64,000 nt of DNA, taken from NCBI GenBank assembly GCA_040437565.1, contig JBDOQK010000070.1:1-64000 (forward strand), read 5' to 3'. The first letter of the stretch is position 1, and the number at the start of each line of letters is the position of its first letter. A model generated the notes under the pieces. It had not been told where the DNA came from and did no database searches. It was given only the letters and a program-made list of their open reading frames with translations. Made by a program: the position numbers and the translations under genes. The DNA is from Albugo candida (Eukaryota > Oomycota > Peronosporomycetes > Albuginales). Of this stretch, positions 1 through 9,808 are shown one piece after another.

Positions 1-220
1 CTCAAAGTTCTCAAAGTTACTTTCCTGAGTTCTTGGTCCTAAGAATCTTGTCTGTTACCATTTTTATTTATTTATTTTTTTTCGCCGCTCTTTTGACGTG
101 AACTCGGATAAGTAAGAAAAGACCTTCACCTATTTCTAATTTTTTTGTTGTATTTCTCAAGTTTATTTTATTTTGGAACGTGTATAAAATACTCGTCCAA
201 ACAGATGTCTAGATACAGGC

Positions 221-234
221 TTCGTTAGTATGGG
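221..234 (+). promoter_or_regulatory. Candidate snRNA proximal sequence element (PSE-like)
   Basis: The 14-nt motif TTCGTTAGTATGGG starts 58 nt before the U1 start. A near-identical motif, TTTGTTCGTATGGG, starts 57 nt before the second U1 locus at 34184, while most of the sequence between motif and gene differs. Family knowledge: snRNA genes of many eukaryotes carry a PSE about 50-60 nt upstream. The promoter role is inferred from two loci only. Confidence 0.5.
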
Positions 235-278
235 AGCCCACGTACTATGGCACCTGAATACCGACCCTCAACATAATC

Positions 279-439
279 ATACTTACCTGACTGGAGTCTG
301 ACAGTGATCAATAAGGCTGTTGGCTTGGGCCGGAGCAGGTCCCTTGCACCCCGATGCTGTAATGGTCCAGGAATGCCCTCTGGGTAACTCCACAGTATAA
401 TTTTTGATAGCGGGGGTGAGCGCGTGCGCCGCCCCCACC
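279..439 (+). ncRNA. U1 spliceosomal snRNA
   Basis: The RNA starts with ATACTTACCTG, the U1 5' end that pairs with 5' splice sites. It then has a U1-70K-type loop region (GATCAATAAGG), a stem-loop II with a TTGCAC loop resembling the U1A/U2B'' binding loop, an Sm site (AATTTTTGA), and a GC-rich terminal stem-loop (GGGGG pairing with CCCCC around GCGC/GCGC). About 161 nt, a normal U1 length. The sequence breaks off into an N gap exactly at the end of the terminal stem. The same 161 nt recur at 34184 and 34447. Confidence 0.93.
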
Positions 440-539
440 NNNNNNNNNNNNNNNNNNNNNNNNNNNNNNNNNNNNNNNNNNNNNNNNNNNNNNNNNNNNN
501 NNNNNNNNNNNNNNNNNNNNNNNNNNNNNNNNNNNNNNN
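440..539. other. Assembly gap, 100 N, possible chimeric join
   Basis: This is the only gap in the window whose flanks are not copies of each other. The left flank stops at the last base of the U1 repeat and the right flank begins at a repeat boundary of the GH7 tandem array. Two repeat-terminated contigs may have been joined, so linkage between the U1 gene and the GH7 gene is uncertain. Confidence 0.85.
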
Positions 540-1299
540 TCGGGTAACGGGCGATATGGGTCGTGCTGCTCGGAAATGGATATTTGGGAGGCAAATTCGA
601 TGAGTAATGCGTATACATCGCATCCTTGCGCTATATCGGATGGAATCGAGCGGTGTGAAGGTGCGAAACAATGTGGAGATACAAAAGAAGGTCGGGTAAC
701 GGGCGATATGGGTCGTGCTGCTCGGAAATGGATATTTGGGAGGCAAATTCGATGAGTAATGCGTATACATCGCATCCTTGCGCTATATCGGATGGAATCG
801 AGCGGTGTGAAGGTGCGAAACAATGTGGAGATACAAAAGAAGGTCGGGTAACGGGCGATATGGGTCGTGCTGCTCGGAAATGGATATTTGGGAGGCAAAT
901 TCGATGAGTAATGCGTATACATCGCATCCTTGCGCTATATCGGATGGAATCGAGCGGTGTGAAGGTGCGAAACAATGTGGAGATACAAAAGAAGGTCGGG
1001 TAACGGGCGATATGGGTCGTGCTGCTCGGAAATGGATATTTGGGAGGCAAATTCGATGAGTAATGCGTATACATCGCATCCTTGCGCTATATCGGATGGA
1101 ATCGAGCGGTGTGAAGGTGCGAAACAATGTGGAGATACAAAAGAAGGTCGGGTAACGGGCGATATGGGTCGTGCTGCTCGGAAATGGATATTTGGGAGGC
1201 AAATTCGATGAGTAATGCGTATACATCGCATCCTTGCGCTATATCGGATGGAATCGAGCGGTGTGAAGGTGCGAAACAATGTGGAGATACAAAAGAAGG
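540..1299 (+). repeat. Tandem array, five identical 152-bp units inside a GH7 gene
   Basis: Five head-to-tail copies begin at 540, 692, 844, 996 and 1148. Each encodes the GH7 catalytic segment ([11 protein letters not shown] and the following cysteines) and the copies look identical. The unit is not a multiple of three, so successive copies fall out of frame and only the last runs on into the 3' part of the gene. At the internal junctions GGTCGG is followed by GTAACGG; after the last copy it is followed by TATACGG, the expected GH7 sequence. This is either an assembly loop artefact or a real minisatellite that would break the gene. Confidence 0.9.
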
Positions 1300-1885
1300 T
1301 CGGTATACGGGTTTGTGTGATAAAGACGGATGTGATTTTAACCCGTTTCGATTGGGAACGAAGGATTTTTATGGACCTGGAGCCGATTTTAAGATCGATT
1401 CAACCCGACCGTTTACAGTTGTGACCCAGTTTCACACGAGCGACGGAACGGCTGAAGGTGACTTGGTAGACATTCGACGTGTATACTATCAAGACGGTGA
1501 AGAGTTTCTTACACCAAATATAAGTATACCGGGAGTCGACTCGTTCGGGTCGATCACTGATGAAATGTGCTCTCAAGTGAAAACCGCATTCAAAGATACG
1601 AACGATCATCTTACGAAAGGTGGGTTGAAACGGATGGGCAAATCCATGCGCAGAGGAATGGTGCTGGCAATGAGCATTTGGGTCGATTATGCGGCGCAGT
1701 GTTTGTGGCTTGATTCGACGTACCCTACAGACGCGGATCAATCGCAACCCGGAGCGCAACGTGGAACATGCCCAACAAGCAGTGGCAAACCCGAAGAAGT
1801 TATACGCTCAAATCCGCAAGCAACCGTAGCATTTTCGAAAATACGTATAGGCGAAATCGGATCCACGGTGATGCGTGCTGCATAA
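1127..1885 (+). CDS. GH7 cellobiohydrolase/endoglucanase, 3' part only
   Basis: Glycoside hydrolase family 7 enzymes are secreted and cleave cellulose with retention of configuration. The in-frame part shows the family active-site signature [11 protein letters not shown], with nucleophile Glu19, Asp21 and acid/base Glu24 in this fragment's numbering. It is followed by the cysteine-rich [20 protein letters not shown] segment and the family's C-terminal strand ([14 protein letters not shown]). About 240 genuine residues remain of the usual roughly 450. The signal peptide and N-terminal half are missing because of the gap and the tandem array. The ATG at 1127 lies in a repeat copy read in another frame and is not a true start; genuine homology begins near 1155. 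No cellulose-binding module follows. Such enzymes are common in plant-pathogenic oomycetes. Confidence 0.88.
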   Translation: MWRYKRRSGNGRYGSCCSEMDIWEANSMSNAYTSHPCAISDGIERCEGAKQCGDTKEGRYTGLCDKDGCDFNPFRLGTKDFYGPGADFKIDSTRPFTVVTQFHTSDGTAEGDLVDIRRVYYQDGEEFLTPNISIPGVDSFGSITDEMCSQVKTAFKDTNDHLTKGGLKRMGKSMRRGMVLAMSIWVDYAAQCLWLDSTYPTDADQSQPGAQRGTCPTSSGKPEEVIRSNPQATVAFSKIRIGEIGSTVMRAA

Positions 1886-3533
1886 TTTCTTGAATTTTTG
1901 CGTCGTTTGAAGAATACAAGAACGAGTGAGTGTGTGTAAAAAAACAATACGATGTCATTTTTTGGTAAGTAGCAATTTTTTGACTCAGAAATGGGAAAGT
2001 TATGGTTCATGGAACAAAGTATCTTTTAATTGCAAGTTTCGACTTAATGAATAGAAGTTGAGTCTATCACACGTCGTTGCAATTTTCTGTTTCCAGAATC
2101 TGATTCACAGTGAGAACCGTCCGTATGGTCGCTACAATGACTCGACTCTTTCCGCATATCACAACACCTTTCAGATGTAATTCAATGTAAAATCTTACTT
2201 CTGTTTACACCGAACTTGATGGTAATTATGAACATGCACTGAAAATGAATCGTATTTTACATAATGTGACCGAGAAATATCACAACTTCATCACCCAACC
2301 AGAAGTAACAGCCACTCGCAATGCATACCAAACATGGCTTCAATCTAAAACTCTTATCGTGTCATTCATTCGAGTGGAACAAAAGTAGGACAAACTTCTA
2401 TTGACTCGCTACACTCACGATCAGGGATAAAAAAAATTACGCACCGTATCCTTTGATCTGTCTGAGTCCGTGGTTAATACTGTATATTGAGAAGGGATGA
2501 ATTGGATGCGGAGTGCGTCTTGATACAAAGTGCGCTCAGAAATGTCGTAACCGAAAATGACTGACCTTCGTCGCTCTATCCACAATCACTTCGTGTGAGC
2601 GCACTTAATATCAGAACTTCTCAAGGTACGTTCAGATAATCATATGTTTTTAAATGGTTTCCGAGCGATCCGAATCGCTTTATTGAACGATGCAATTCTT
2701 TGTGTTAGGACAAAATGAATAAATAGCCATCACTCGATCCATAACTGTATACCTTATCTCGATACAAGCTTAAGAGAGCCAGGTTGCAGTGTCCTGTAGA
2801 GAAAAAACGCCTATCAAGACTATCGATAGGGACCGGTCCTGCTTGATTCCAAGTACGGCTACCCCATACCGGTTTCTAAAAGCGATTGCATCTTGTCGCG
2901 TTTGCGGTATACGTACTCAAGCGCCAATGGTTGTCAGTTTAAGTACTCAGTGGGACCCCTACCGTCAGCTCCATTATCCCACCCCATACCCATTTCGAAT
3001 ACCTTAGTCAAGTATACACGAACCTTTGCATCGAACTATAATTTACTCGACATTCATTCCCCTGTCAATTGTGGGATCCTTCGTTCTACAGCGTGGCCAC
3101 AACACATATTTGTATGTGTGTTGTTCTAAGGAAAGTCATGTGGTCGAGTAACACCACCTGGACCTCGTGGCGCCTCCATGTCGGCTGCAGCGTGTCAAAC
3201 TCCGCTTCCAGTCAGAACACAACGTAAATGGGGCTAGTGATCAGTAGTTCAACTCTCCTTTGGTCGATCGAGATGCTGATTAGAGTCTCGATCAAGTACA
3301 ACTTGAGAGATCGTTCGCGTACCTAGTGTGCCTAATGCTTCGACCCGGTCGATAAAGTATCGCATGTGGCCAGTCTATTGAAAAAACCATACGAACCACT
3401 TGGACTCTTTGTTCTCGAGCGTCACATACTATTTCCAAGTATCAAAATGGTAGAAATGTTCAATTATGCATTTTCGAGTAGCACTACTGAGTAGTCTCAC
3501 TGTGAATTAAAACTTTCGACGCGATTGCAGCTC
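1886..3533. other. Intergenic, no gene recognised
   Basis: About 1.6 kb between the GH7 3' end and the proline dehydrogenase 3' end. Only short open frames occur (for example 2789-3007), with no recognisable motifs. No tRNA, rRNA or transposon domain was seen. Confidence 0.5.
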
Positions 3534-5291
3534 TCATGTAAATCTCCGGCGTAATTCCTTCTTTAGCAACAAGAGTTCTTTCTCTGAAGCACCCAAGAGC
3601 CCAGCGTTCTCTTGAGCTCGTCGAATAAGGTAAGGAATCACTTCCTCAATTGGTCCGTACGGCAAATATTTAAAAACTTGATAGCCCGATAATCCCAGCA
3701 TATAAGATACATGGTCACACATGCCAAATAGCTGCCCAAAATACACACCACCACCAATTTGCTGGCCGTCGATGACTTTCGGGCCTTTTCGATCGATCCC
3801 CAATTCTTTCATTCTCTGAATGGTGTATCGCACACTATCTTCGTTATGAGATGCAACCATGAAGCTTGCGAGACGATTCGCCTCAAGCAATTTCGACACT
3901 TGTGTGTTGAAATTGAAATGAGTTTCGTCGATAGTGTCGTGAATGGGATCCAAGTACCCTAAATCTTTGGCTCGTTTTCGTTCTTGGACAAGATACGCAC
4001 CACGTACCAACTTGCAAGCAAATTTGAAGTTTTCCCGACGAGCACGCTCCAAATCGATGTCAATTCTGTCCGAGGAAGATTTCAAGTAGCACTGAAATGT
4101 GTTGTATATCCAATCCTGGCCGTTTTTATTGTATTTTCGCTGAAGATTGAGCACCAAATGATCGATCCCTGGCTGCATATACGTCTGTTCCGCATCGATC
4201 ATCAGTTTGACTTTGTGTTTGACAGCTTCTGCAGCCAACATTTCTAAACGATTTATCATCGCGCGTAGCTGTTGCTTCTCTCGTTCGTCCAGTGGGTTTT
4301 CCTGAATGAATTCTGTGATTGGACCCATTGTCAAGTCGATAGGATCCACGAAACTCACCCAATCGACAAAGTCAATGTGACCATCATTCGAGTTTTTATC
4401 CATGTCATGGAATAAAGATCTGATCTCACTCTCGTTCATAAGCGATCCAGCATTTTTGAACCCGGCGCTAAGTGTTCCGTAATCAATGAGTCTTTTAAGG
4501 TACTGAGATTTCGGTCGTGAGAGATTGGGCGCGTCCAAATTCAAAAACAAAAGTTGCGCCTGCACAATGATCGATGACATTCGCAGGAGCAGTTCAGGCT
4601 TACCTAACGCAGTACATTTGATTGCCGCGAAAGCTGACTCGCCTTCTTTGATGGAACGACCCGCTGAAATAATGGCTATTTTCGCAATATCCGCATTCGC
4701 ATCACAGGTTGATTCATCTTCATAGTCGTACGTCCGCGCTGTGACTAATTTCTGAGGCACACCATTGAGATCACGCGGACATTGTACGTCTTCTTCGGCT
4801 GCGTAATCGAGAATCGCTCCGATACCAGCTGCTTGTAGCTCCCTGATAACCGGTTGAATCTCTTCGAAATTTTCACCGCCGCAGAAATGCCCAAAAAACG
4901 TCGCCCGTAAAGCCTGATTGGTTATGTGCTTTCCGGGAAATCGTTCGTACGCGAAATCGATCAATTTGTCACTGTATTTGACTAACGACTGAAATTTACA
5001 CATTTCAAAGACTGTGAATGCTCGGAGCAGGTCGGAGGTGCTTTTAGATGCAAAAATTCTCTTTGTATCCTCAAAAGAGATGTGTAAAAACTTGCCCCCG
5101 TTGTTGTCTTCATCGCTGTTTTCTGACTTTTCTCGGGCAGAATGAGTCGTATCAATGGTATGCTTCGAAGCAGATTTACTTGCGCTCTCTCGTCGTATGT
5201 AATTTGATAACGCTAAACGTCCAGTCTGTGCGATTTTCGCGGTCGTCTTGCGACGTAGCATCGTTTTGGAGCTGACTTGAGCGAGTAACAT
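3534..5291 (-). CDS. Proline dehydrogenase, mitochondrial, with an EF-hand-like insertion
   Basis: Oxidises L-proline to pyrroline-5-carboxylate with FAD in the mitochondrial inner membrane, the first step of proline catabolism. It is intronless, 585 aa, starting at an ATG. The N-terminus (about 1-35) is basic, rich in Ser/Thr and nearly free of acids, like a mitochondrial presequence. The TIM-barrel motifs of the family are present: LMIDAEQTYMQPGI (about 363-376), KLVRGAY (427-433), ASHNEDS (480-486), and a C-terminal VFKYLPYGP with a downstream RRAQEN. Residues about 296-309 (DMDKNSNDGHIDF) resemble an EF-hand calcium loop with one extra residue before the glycine. That points to possible calcium control, which is inference. 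Confidence 0.93.
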   Translation of the reverse strand: MLLAQVSSKTMLRRKTTAKIAQTGRLALSNYIRRESASKSASKHTIDTTHSAREKSENSDEDNNGGKFLHISFEDTKRIFASKSTSDLLRAFTVFEMCKFQSLVKYSDKLIDFAYERFPGKHITNQALRATFFGHFCGGENFEEIQPVIRELQAAGIGAILDYAAEEDVQCPRDLNGVPQKLVTARTYDYEDESTCDANADIAKIAIISAGRSIKEGESAFAAIKCTALGKPELLLRMSSIIVQAQLLFLNLDAPNLSRPKSQYLKRLIDYGTLSAGFKNAGSLMNESEIRSLFHDMDKNSNDGHIDFVDWVSFVDPIDLTMGPITEFIQENPLDEREKQQLRAMINRLEMLAAEAVKHKVKLMIDAEQTYMQPGIDHLVLNLQRKYNKNGQDWIYNTFQCYLKSSSDRIDIDLERARRENFKFACKLVRGAYLVQERKRAKDLGYLDPIHDTIDETHFNFNTQVSKLLEANRLASFMVASHNEDSVRYTIQRMKELGIDRKGPKVIDGQQIGGGVYFGQLFGMCDHVSYMLGLSGYQVFKYLPYGPIEEVIPYLIRRAQENAGLLGASEKELLLLKKELRRRFT

Positions 5292-5992
5292 TCTCTACGA
5301 TATTTACACGCGTAAACACGGTACTTCTCATGAGTGGTTTGAGACGGCTGTGATGTATGAGACAAACACAATGACAATTGGAGATAAGAAGCTTTCAGCA
5401 ATGCATGCAGCACAATTGTCCAATTAGTGTGGTCGACAAGCTTTTTTCTATGCAAGTAGCAGCTCACTTGATTGTGAGGTGGAAGAGTAAGCACAATACT
5501 CTTCGCGACTCAAACGACATTGAATAAGATTCGGACCACCAATCGAGATACTACGAACTCACGATTTGTATCGTTTAGTGAACTTGGCACCATATTCCAT
5601 CGCCTTACATTGCGATAAATAGATCAATCGATTTGGTTTGTCAAAAAATATAGAAAGCGATTTTCTGTTCTGATTTCCTGTCAAGCGATCGAGACTAGTT
5701 TCCACCAATGCAAGTCAAGACCCACTGCATTTGATCCAATCAATGACACTAGCTGTAACCAGATCCATTATTGTAAATATACTTGTACATGCGTCTGCTA
5801 TTCAGCATTCTGATCCTCTCGCTATTATATTCTACAAGTTATCAAGTTACACAAGGTTTCTGTTTTTCGGCCGTTTGTGGCACAAACACGACGTTCTAAT
5901 TTGCGATCTTTTCCAGCCAAAATAGCGTCCAAAAGGTGCGATTCAGCACACTTTCTACACCCATAGAGTCTCACCTGTTAATTATAACTAGC
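5292..5992. other. Intergenic between divergent genes, nothing recognised
   Basis: Lies between the proline dehydrogenase start (minus) and the proposed start of the sugar transporter (plus). It must hold both promoters. No conserved element was recognised. Confidence 0.4.
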
Positions 5993-7961
5993 ATGCAACA
6001 TAGTCAAAGCGAAGTCGCGTTAGGAACTCAAAACGGAAGTTGGGCCGATTTGAAACATGCCGAGAGTCTTAAAAAGCGGTCCAACACAGCCCAAAACCTT
6101 TTATTTTATGGTTTTCTCCCATATTTGATATATCGCTTGATTGTAAATGCCATGTTCCTTCCGTAGTCGAAGAGCAAAAGCGATTGTATCNNNNNNNNNN
6201 NNNNNNNNNNNNNNNNNNNNNNNNNNNNNNNNNNNNNNNNNNNNNNNNNNNNNNNNNNNNNNNNNNNNNNNNNNNNNNNNNNNNNNNNNNTTGATTGTAA
6301 ATGCCATGTTCCTTCCGTAGTCGAAGAGCAAAAGCGATTGTATCAGGAACTGCCGTTTATGGCGATTCCCGGTTTACGTCGTCACTCCTTCCAAAGGGAA
6401 CGTAAATTCACAAACCTCAAGTCTCGGACATCATGGGGAAGCTTTACAAATCTTGTCCAGGTTGAAACTTTGCTCTTCTTTTCTTCTTTCAGCAACATAA
6501 GCCAAAGCTTTTTTTTGTAGCGAGGAGAAGAGCAGCCGTTGTTGAGCGAAAATGAGTTTCTGGAACCGGGGTACACTTGGCCACTGCTATCTTCCTGTTG
6601 TGTCGCATTGATGAGCGCTTTTCAATTTGGATACAACACCGGTGTCACAGGAGCAATCAATCCCGTAAGAAGATCGTAAATGGCGTTCTCATACTGATAA
6701 AATGTTGCAGGATATTGTATTTCCAGGTCACACAGCCATGGAGTGGGCCATCACAGTCTCAATCTTTGCAATTGGAGGACCTATCGGCTCGATCAGTGCC
6801 GGACATATGAGCACAACACTCGGCAGGAAGAAAGCGCTTTTAATCGGCTCGGTTCTATTTGTATTAGCTGGACTCATCATGGCACTAGCCTGTAATATTT
6901 ACATGCTCATCATCGGGCGATTTGTGGTTGGATTCGCGTCCGGAGCTGTAAGCGTTGTGGTCCCATTATATTTGGGTGAATTAGCTCCACCAAATTTGAG
7001 AGGAGCGTTGGGCACTGGATATCAATTCGCGATGGTTATCGGTATTTTGGCAGCAGACATTCTCGCGTTTGGTTACTCTGCTCCGAGTGAGGGCGTTCGT
7101 CATCCAGGGTGGCGTGTTTTAATGGGATTCACTTTGGTGCCTGCGATTCTGCAGATTTTATTGTCGTCATTATTGACCGAGTCGCCGCGTTGGTTACTGA
7201 GTAAAAACAAACCGAAAGAAGCCGCTGAGATTCTGAGGCGATTACGTGGGACAAATGACGTCTATGAGGAAATTGATAGTATCTGTTCGGCAAGTGACAA
7301 TGAATCGAGTGGGATGGGTTTCTGGGCCGTATTGAAAGACACAAGTGTGCGTAACTCTCTGATTATCGGTATCGCGTTACAACTGGCACAACAATTCAGT
7401 GGAATCAATGCTGTTATGTATTACGCAAGCTCTTTTTTCAAGAATGTTGGTCTACAGGATCCTTTGGTGGGTGCTACATTAGTAGGCGCCATTAACGTAA
7501 TTTCAACGGGAGTGGCGTTGGTGCTTATGGACACAGCTGGACGTCGTCCATTATTGATCTATTCTGCGGGTGGAATGATTCTCTCGTCATTTGTATTGAC
7601 ATTAGGCCTATTAAAGGTATTACCATTTACAAATATGGTGAGTGTTGGTGGCGTCCTCTGTTTTGTGTGGTTTTTCGAAATCGGATTGGGTCCAATTCCA
7701 TGGCTTATTGTCGCTGAAATGTGCCCGCCAAAGCCTCGACCAACTGCAATGTCATTGGCAACAATGGTGAATTGGCTGTCGAGTTTTATCGTCGGTTTGG
7801 TGTTTCCGACATTACAAATCGAATTGGATCAGTACTCGTTTGTTCCTTTTGGGGTCTGTTTGGTCTTCTCGTTACTATTTATTCTCAAATATGTGCCAGA
7901 AACGAAAGGGAAAACAGTTGCGGAAATCCAAATGGAATTACAGGAGAAACAATTACAGTAA
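5993..7961 (+). CDS. Sugar transporter, MFS/SLC2 (GLUT-like)
   Basis: Twelve-helix sugar porter of the major facilitator superfamily. Proposed exons, all phase 0: 5993-6142, 6347-6460, 6521-6664 and 6711-7961, giving 552 aa. The first intron crosses a gap with a 54-bp duplicated flank and is 50 nt after collapse; the others are 60 and 46 nt. Family motifs: a GR(K)K loop after helix 2, ESPRWLL, QQFSGINAVMYYA in helix 7, GPIPWLIVAEM in helix 10 and the C-terminal PETKGKT. The core from 6521 is secure. The first two exons rest on splice sites and frame only. Before helix 1 lies RGEEQPLLSENEF, whose EEQPLL fits the ExxxLL sorting signal used by vacuolar/lysosomal proteins, so an internal membrane is possible. 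The substrate is probably a hexose. Confidence 0.85.
6137..6344. repeat. Gap 6191-6290 with 54-bp duplicated flanks
   Basis: Bases 6137-6190 recur exactly at 6291-6344 on either side of 100 N. Collapsing the copies leaves a 50-nt intron in the sugar transporter gene, so the duplication is most likely an assembly artefact. Confidence 0.85.
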
Positions 7962-8018
7962 GCGATTTAATGAGAGCCCCTTTTTGACGTACCGGTATAA
8001 ACCGATATTCGTTTTGTG

Positions 8019-8814
8019 ATGCGACAGCTTTATATTCTGTCTCAGTCTGTGCTTTCTCGCGTAAATGTGTATTCCAGGGTTACAAAGTTGAGTAATAATG
8101 TCTCTGGACAAGCAAACGTGTGCATGTTGCGTCGCTCATGTGCGTTATTGGGACGTAAACAGCCTTTTGTATCGCATAATTGCAAGCAAACGTTTAAGCC
8201 TTCATTAGGAGCCTTGTATATTTGTACCTCTGGCGTGGCGCTCGTTGGGATCACGTACTCTACAGAGACACAGAATGCTGCCAAAAAGGAGGATGACAAA
8301 CGGACATGTGGCGATGATGACGACTTTGTGAAGAAAGTCAATGATGCGATTTCTTCATTGATCAAATCGGTAAAGGACGAAAATCTATCGGAGCAACTCT
8401 CCCGTTTACAGCGCCAATTGAACGATTTTTTGAGTTCGGGAAGAGGAGGACAAGTATCCTTTGGATTCCTTATGGGTGTGTGCTCGGGTCTCGCACTTAA
8501 GAAGCTTTCAAAAGTAGGAGCAATCGCTCTCGGAGCTTTATTTGTGTTGCTCCAATGTGCCAGTTATTCAGGGTATGTCGACGTAAACTACAAGAAAATG
8601 GAACGTGATATGATGCAAATGCTGGATCTGAACAAGGTTTGTGTTCAGCACCTTCTACTTTGTGTTGCTTACGCCTCGACTTTCACAGGATGGTCAATTT
8701 GACGCCAAGGATATCAATGAAATTTATCAATTGATTTTAAGGACTTTACAATTCAATTTACCCGCTGGAAGTGGATTTGCAATTGGTTTCGCTGTAGGAT
8801 TCCGCTCCGGGTAA
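8019..8814 (+). CDS. FUN14 family mitochondrial membrane protein
   Basis: FUN14 proteins sit in the outer mitochondrial membrane; metazoan FUNDC1 is a mitophagy receptor. Exons are 8019-8636 and 8689-8814 (52-nt intron), 247 aa. The conserved core is easy to see: a Gly-rich helix GFLMGVCSGLALKKLSKVGA, then a second helix ending in LQCASYSGYVDVNYKKME, and after the intron the C-terminal glycine-rich helix GSGFAIGFAVGFRSG, a hallmark of the family. About 120 N-terminal residues precede the domain and include basic and hydrophobic segments that could target mitochondria. No obvious LIR motif (YxxL) is seen near the start, so a mitophagy role is not shown. Confidence 0.87.
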
Positions 8815-9008
8815 ATGGAGTGGTTCTATGACCCGCGTACGCATTGGGTCAAGCAATTACTCGAGTCAGAGGAATGAATTTGACTTTAATATAGCGTTTT
8901 GTATGAGCTACCGAATGTATGTTATTTGCGATCAGATGTTTCCATCGTAACAGCTGCTTTCGAGAGCCGAACCGAGCCACTGAACCGGTATTTTGTAAAA
9001 GGAAGACA

Positions 9009-9329
9009 ATGGGCAAAGATGTGGAATTTCTGTTGATGGAAAATGTCCAAAACAACGCGAAAGTGATCGAATTTTGTCATACATCAATGTGTGTCGTATC
9101 GGGATGTATATCGGGGATCATTGGGTTGACGGGATTGACCGGATTTGCATTTATGCTGATGTTATATATCGTGACGGATCTTGCGATTTTATTGTTTAAA
9201 ATGAATAATAATCTCAAGACATTTTATAATGGAAGTCTGCTGACATTTCTATTTGATGGAATTTTTTCGCATGGGCTTTCGTTCATTTTATTTTGGACGT
9301 TAGCGTACGGATTGGTGCACATTTATTAA
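9009..9329 (+). CDS. EMC6: ER membrane protein complex subunit 6
   Basis: EMC6 is part of the EMC insertase that places tail-anchored and multipass proteins into the ER membrane. 106 aa, single exon; family members are about 110 aa. Recognisable elements are the N-terminal NAKVIEFCHTSMCVVSGCISG block, the glycine-rich GIIGLTGLTGF turn between the first helices, and the terminal FILFWTLAYGLVHIY, very close to the family consensus. I chose the ATG at 9009. The open frame extends 30 codons upstream, but that part does not look conserved. It lies 194 bp downstream of the FUN14 gene on the same strand. Confidence 0.9.
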   Translation: MGKDVEFLLMENVQNNAKVIEFCHTSMCVVSGCISGIIGLTGLTGFAFMLMLYIVTDLAILLFKMNNNLKTFYNGSLLTFLFDGIFSHGLSFILFWTLAYGLVHIY

Positions 9330-9808
9330 TGCGTCAAATCAAATTCAAAGTATACTCAATGCAATACACAAATGCCACGGAGATGGATAAAGCTCGTTCT
9401 TTTGTGACTTTTACAAACCCTACACTCTAAACCCTAAAAGAAGAAGAATGTCATATGTCTAAACTCTAAACCGTAAAAGAAGCTCGATAGCCGTGGCCTT
9501 TGGGCCCCGAGTGAATCACGCTAGCCCTACGCTACAAAACCAGGATGGAAGTGAACGCTCCATGTTGCTATAATCAGGAATTCCTTGCTTAAAAGCTCAG
9601 CGCACTGGACGCGCTGGTGTTCGAATAAGGACACGGTTGAGTGTTGACGTAAAATGTTTGCCCTATTTTGTGCAATGTATATTTAGAAACAGTGTCACTG
9701 CATCTCGGAATGATCAGTGCATTACAGCGCACTGCATCTTATTCTGACTTGTTGTAGGAGCGCTATGAGTCCTGCAATACATTCTCTCATATAGTAGCTA
9801 CCTGTTGA
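9330..9808. other. Intergenic with telomere-like CCCTAAA motifs
   Basis: Between EMC6 and the protein kinase. Around 9415-9475 it has AAACCCT, CTAAACCCTAAAA and CTAAACCGTAAAA, degenerate versions of the plant-type telomere unit CCCTAAA. No gene was recognised. Confidence 0.5.

Noticed and set aside
671-1211. Repeated 78-codon frames and long minus-strand frames across the 152-bp array
   Set aside because: They are shadows of the tandem units. The real GH7 frame is the one with EMDIWEAN leading into the 3' half.
2789-3129. Two short plus-strand frames of 72-78 codons
   Set aside because: Overlapping frames with no motif or splice support; chance frames are likely.
9570-9640. tRNA-like stretch (GCTCAGCGCACTGG and GTTCGAAT)
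   Set aside because: The B-box consensus GGTTCGAATCC is not matched and no acceptor stem could be paired.
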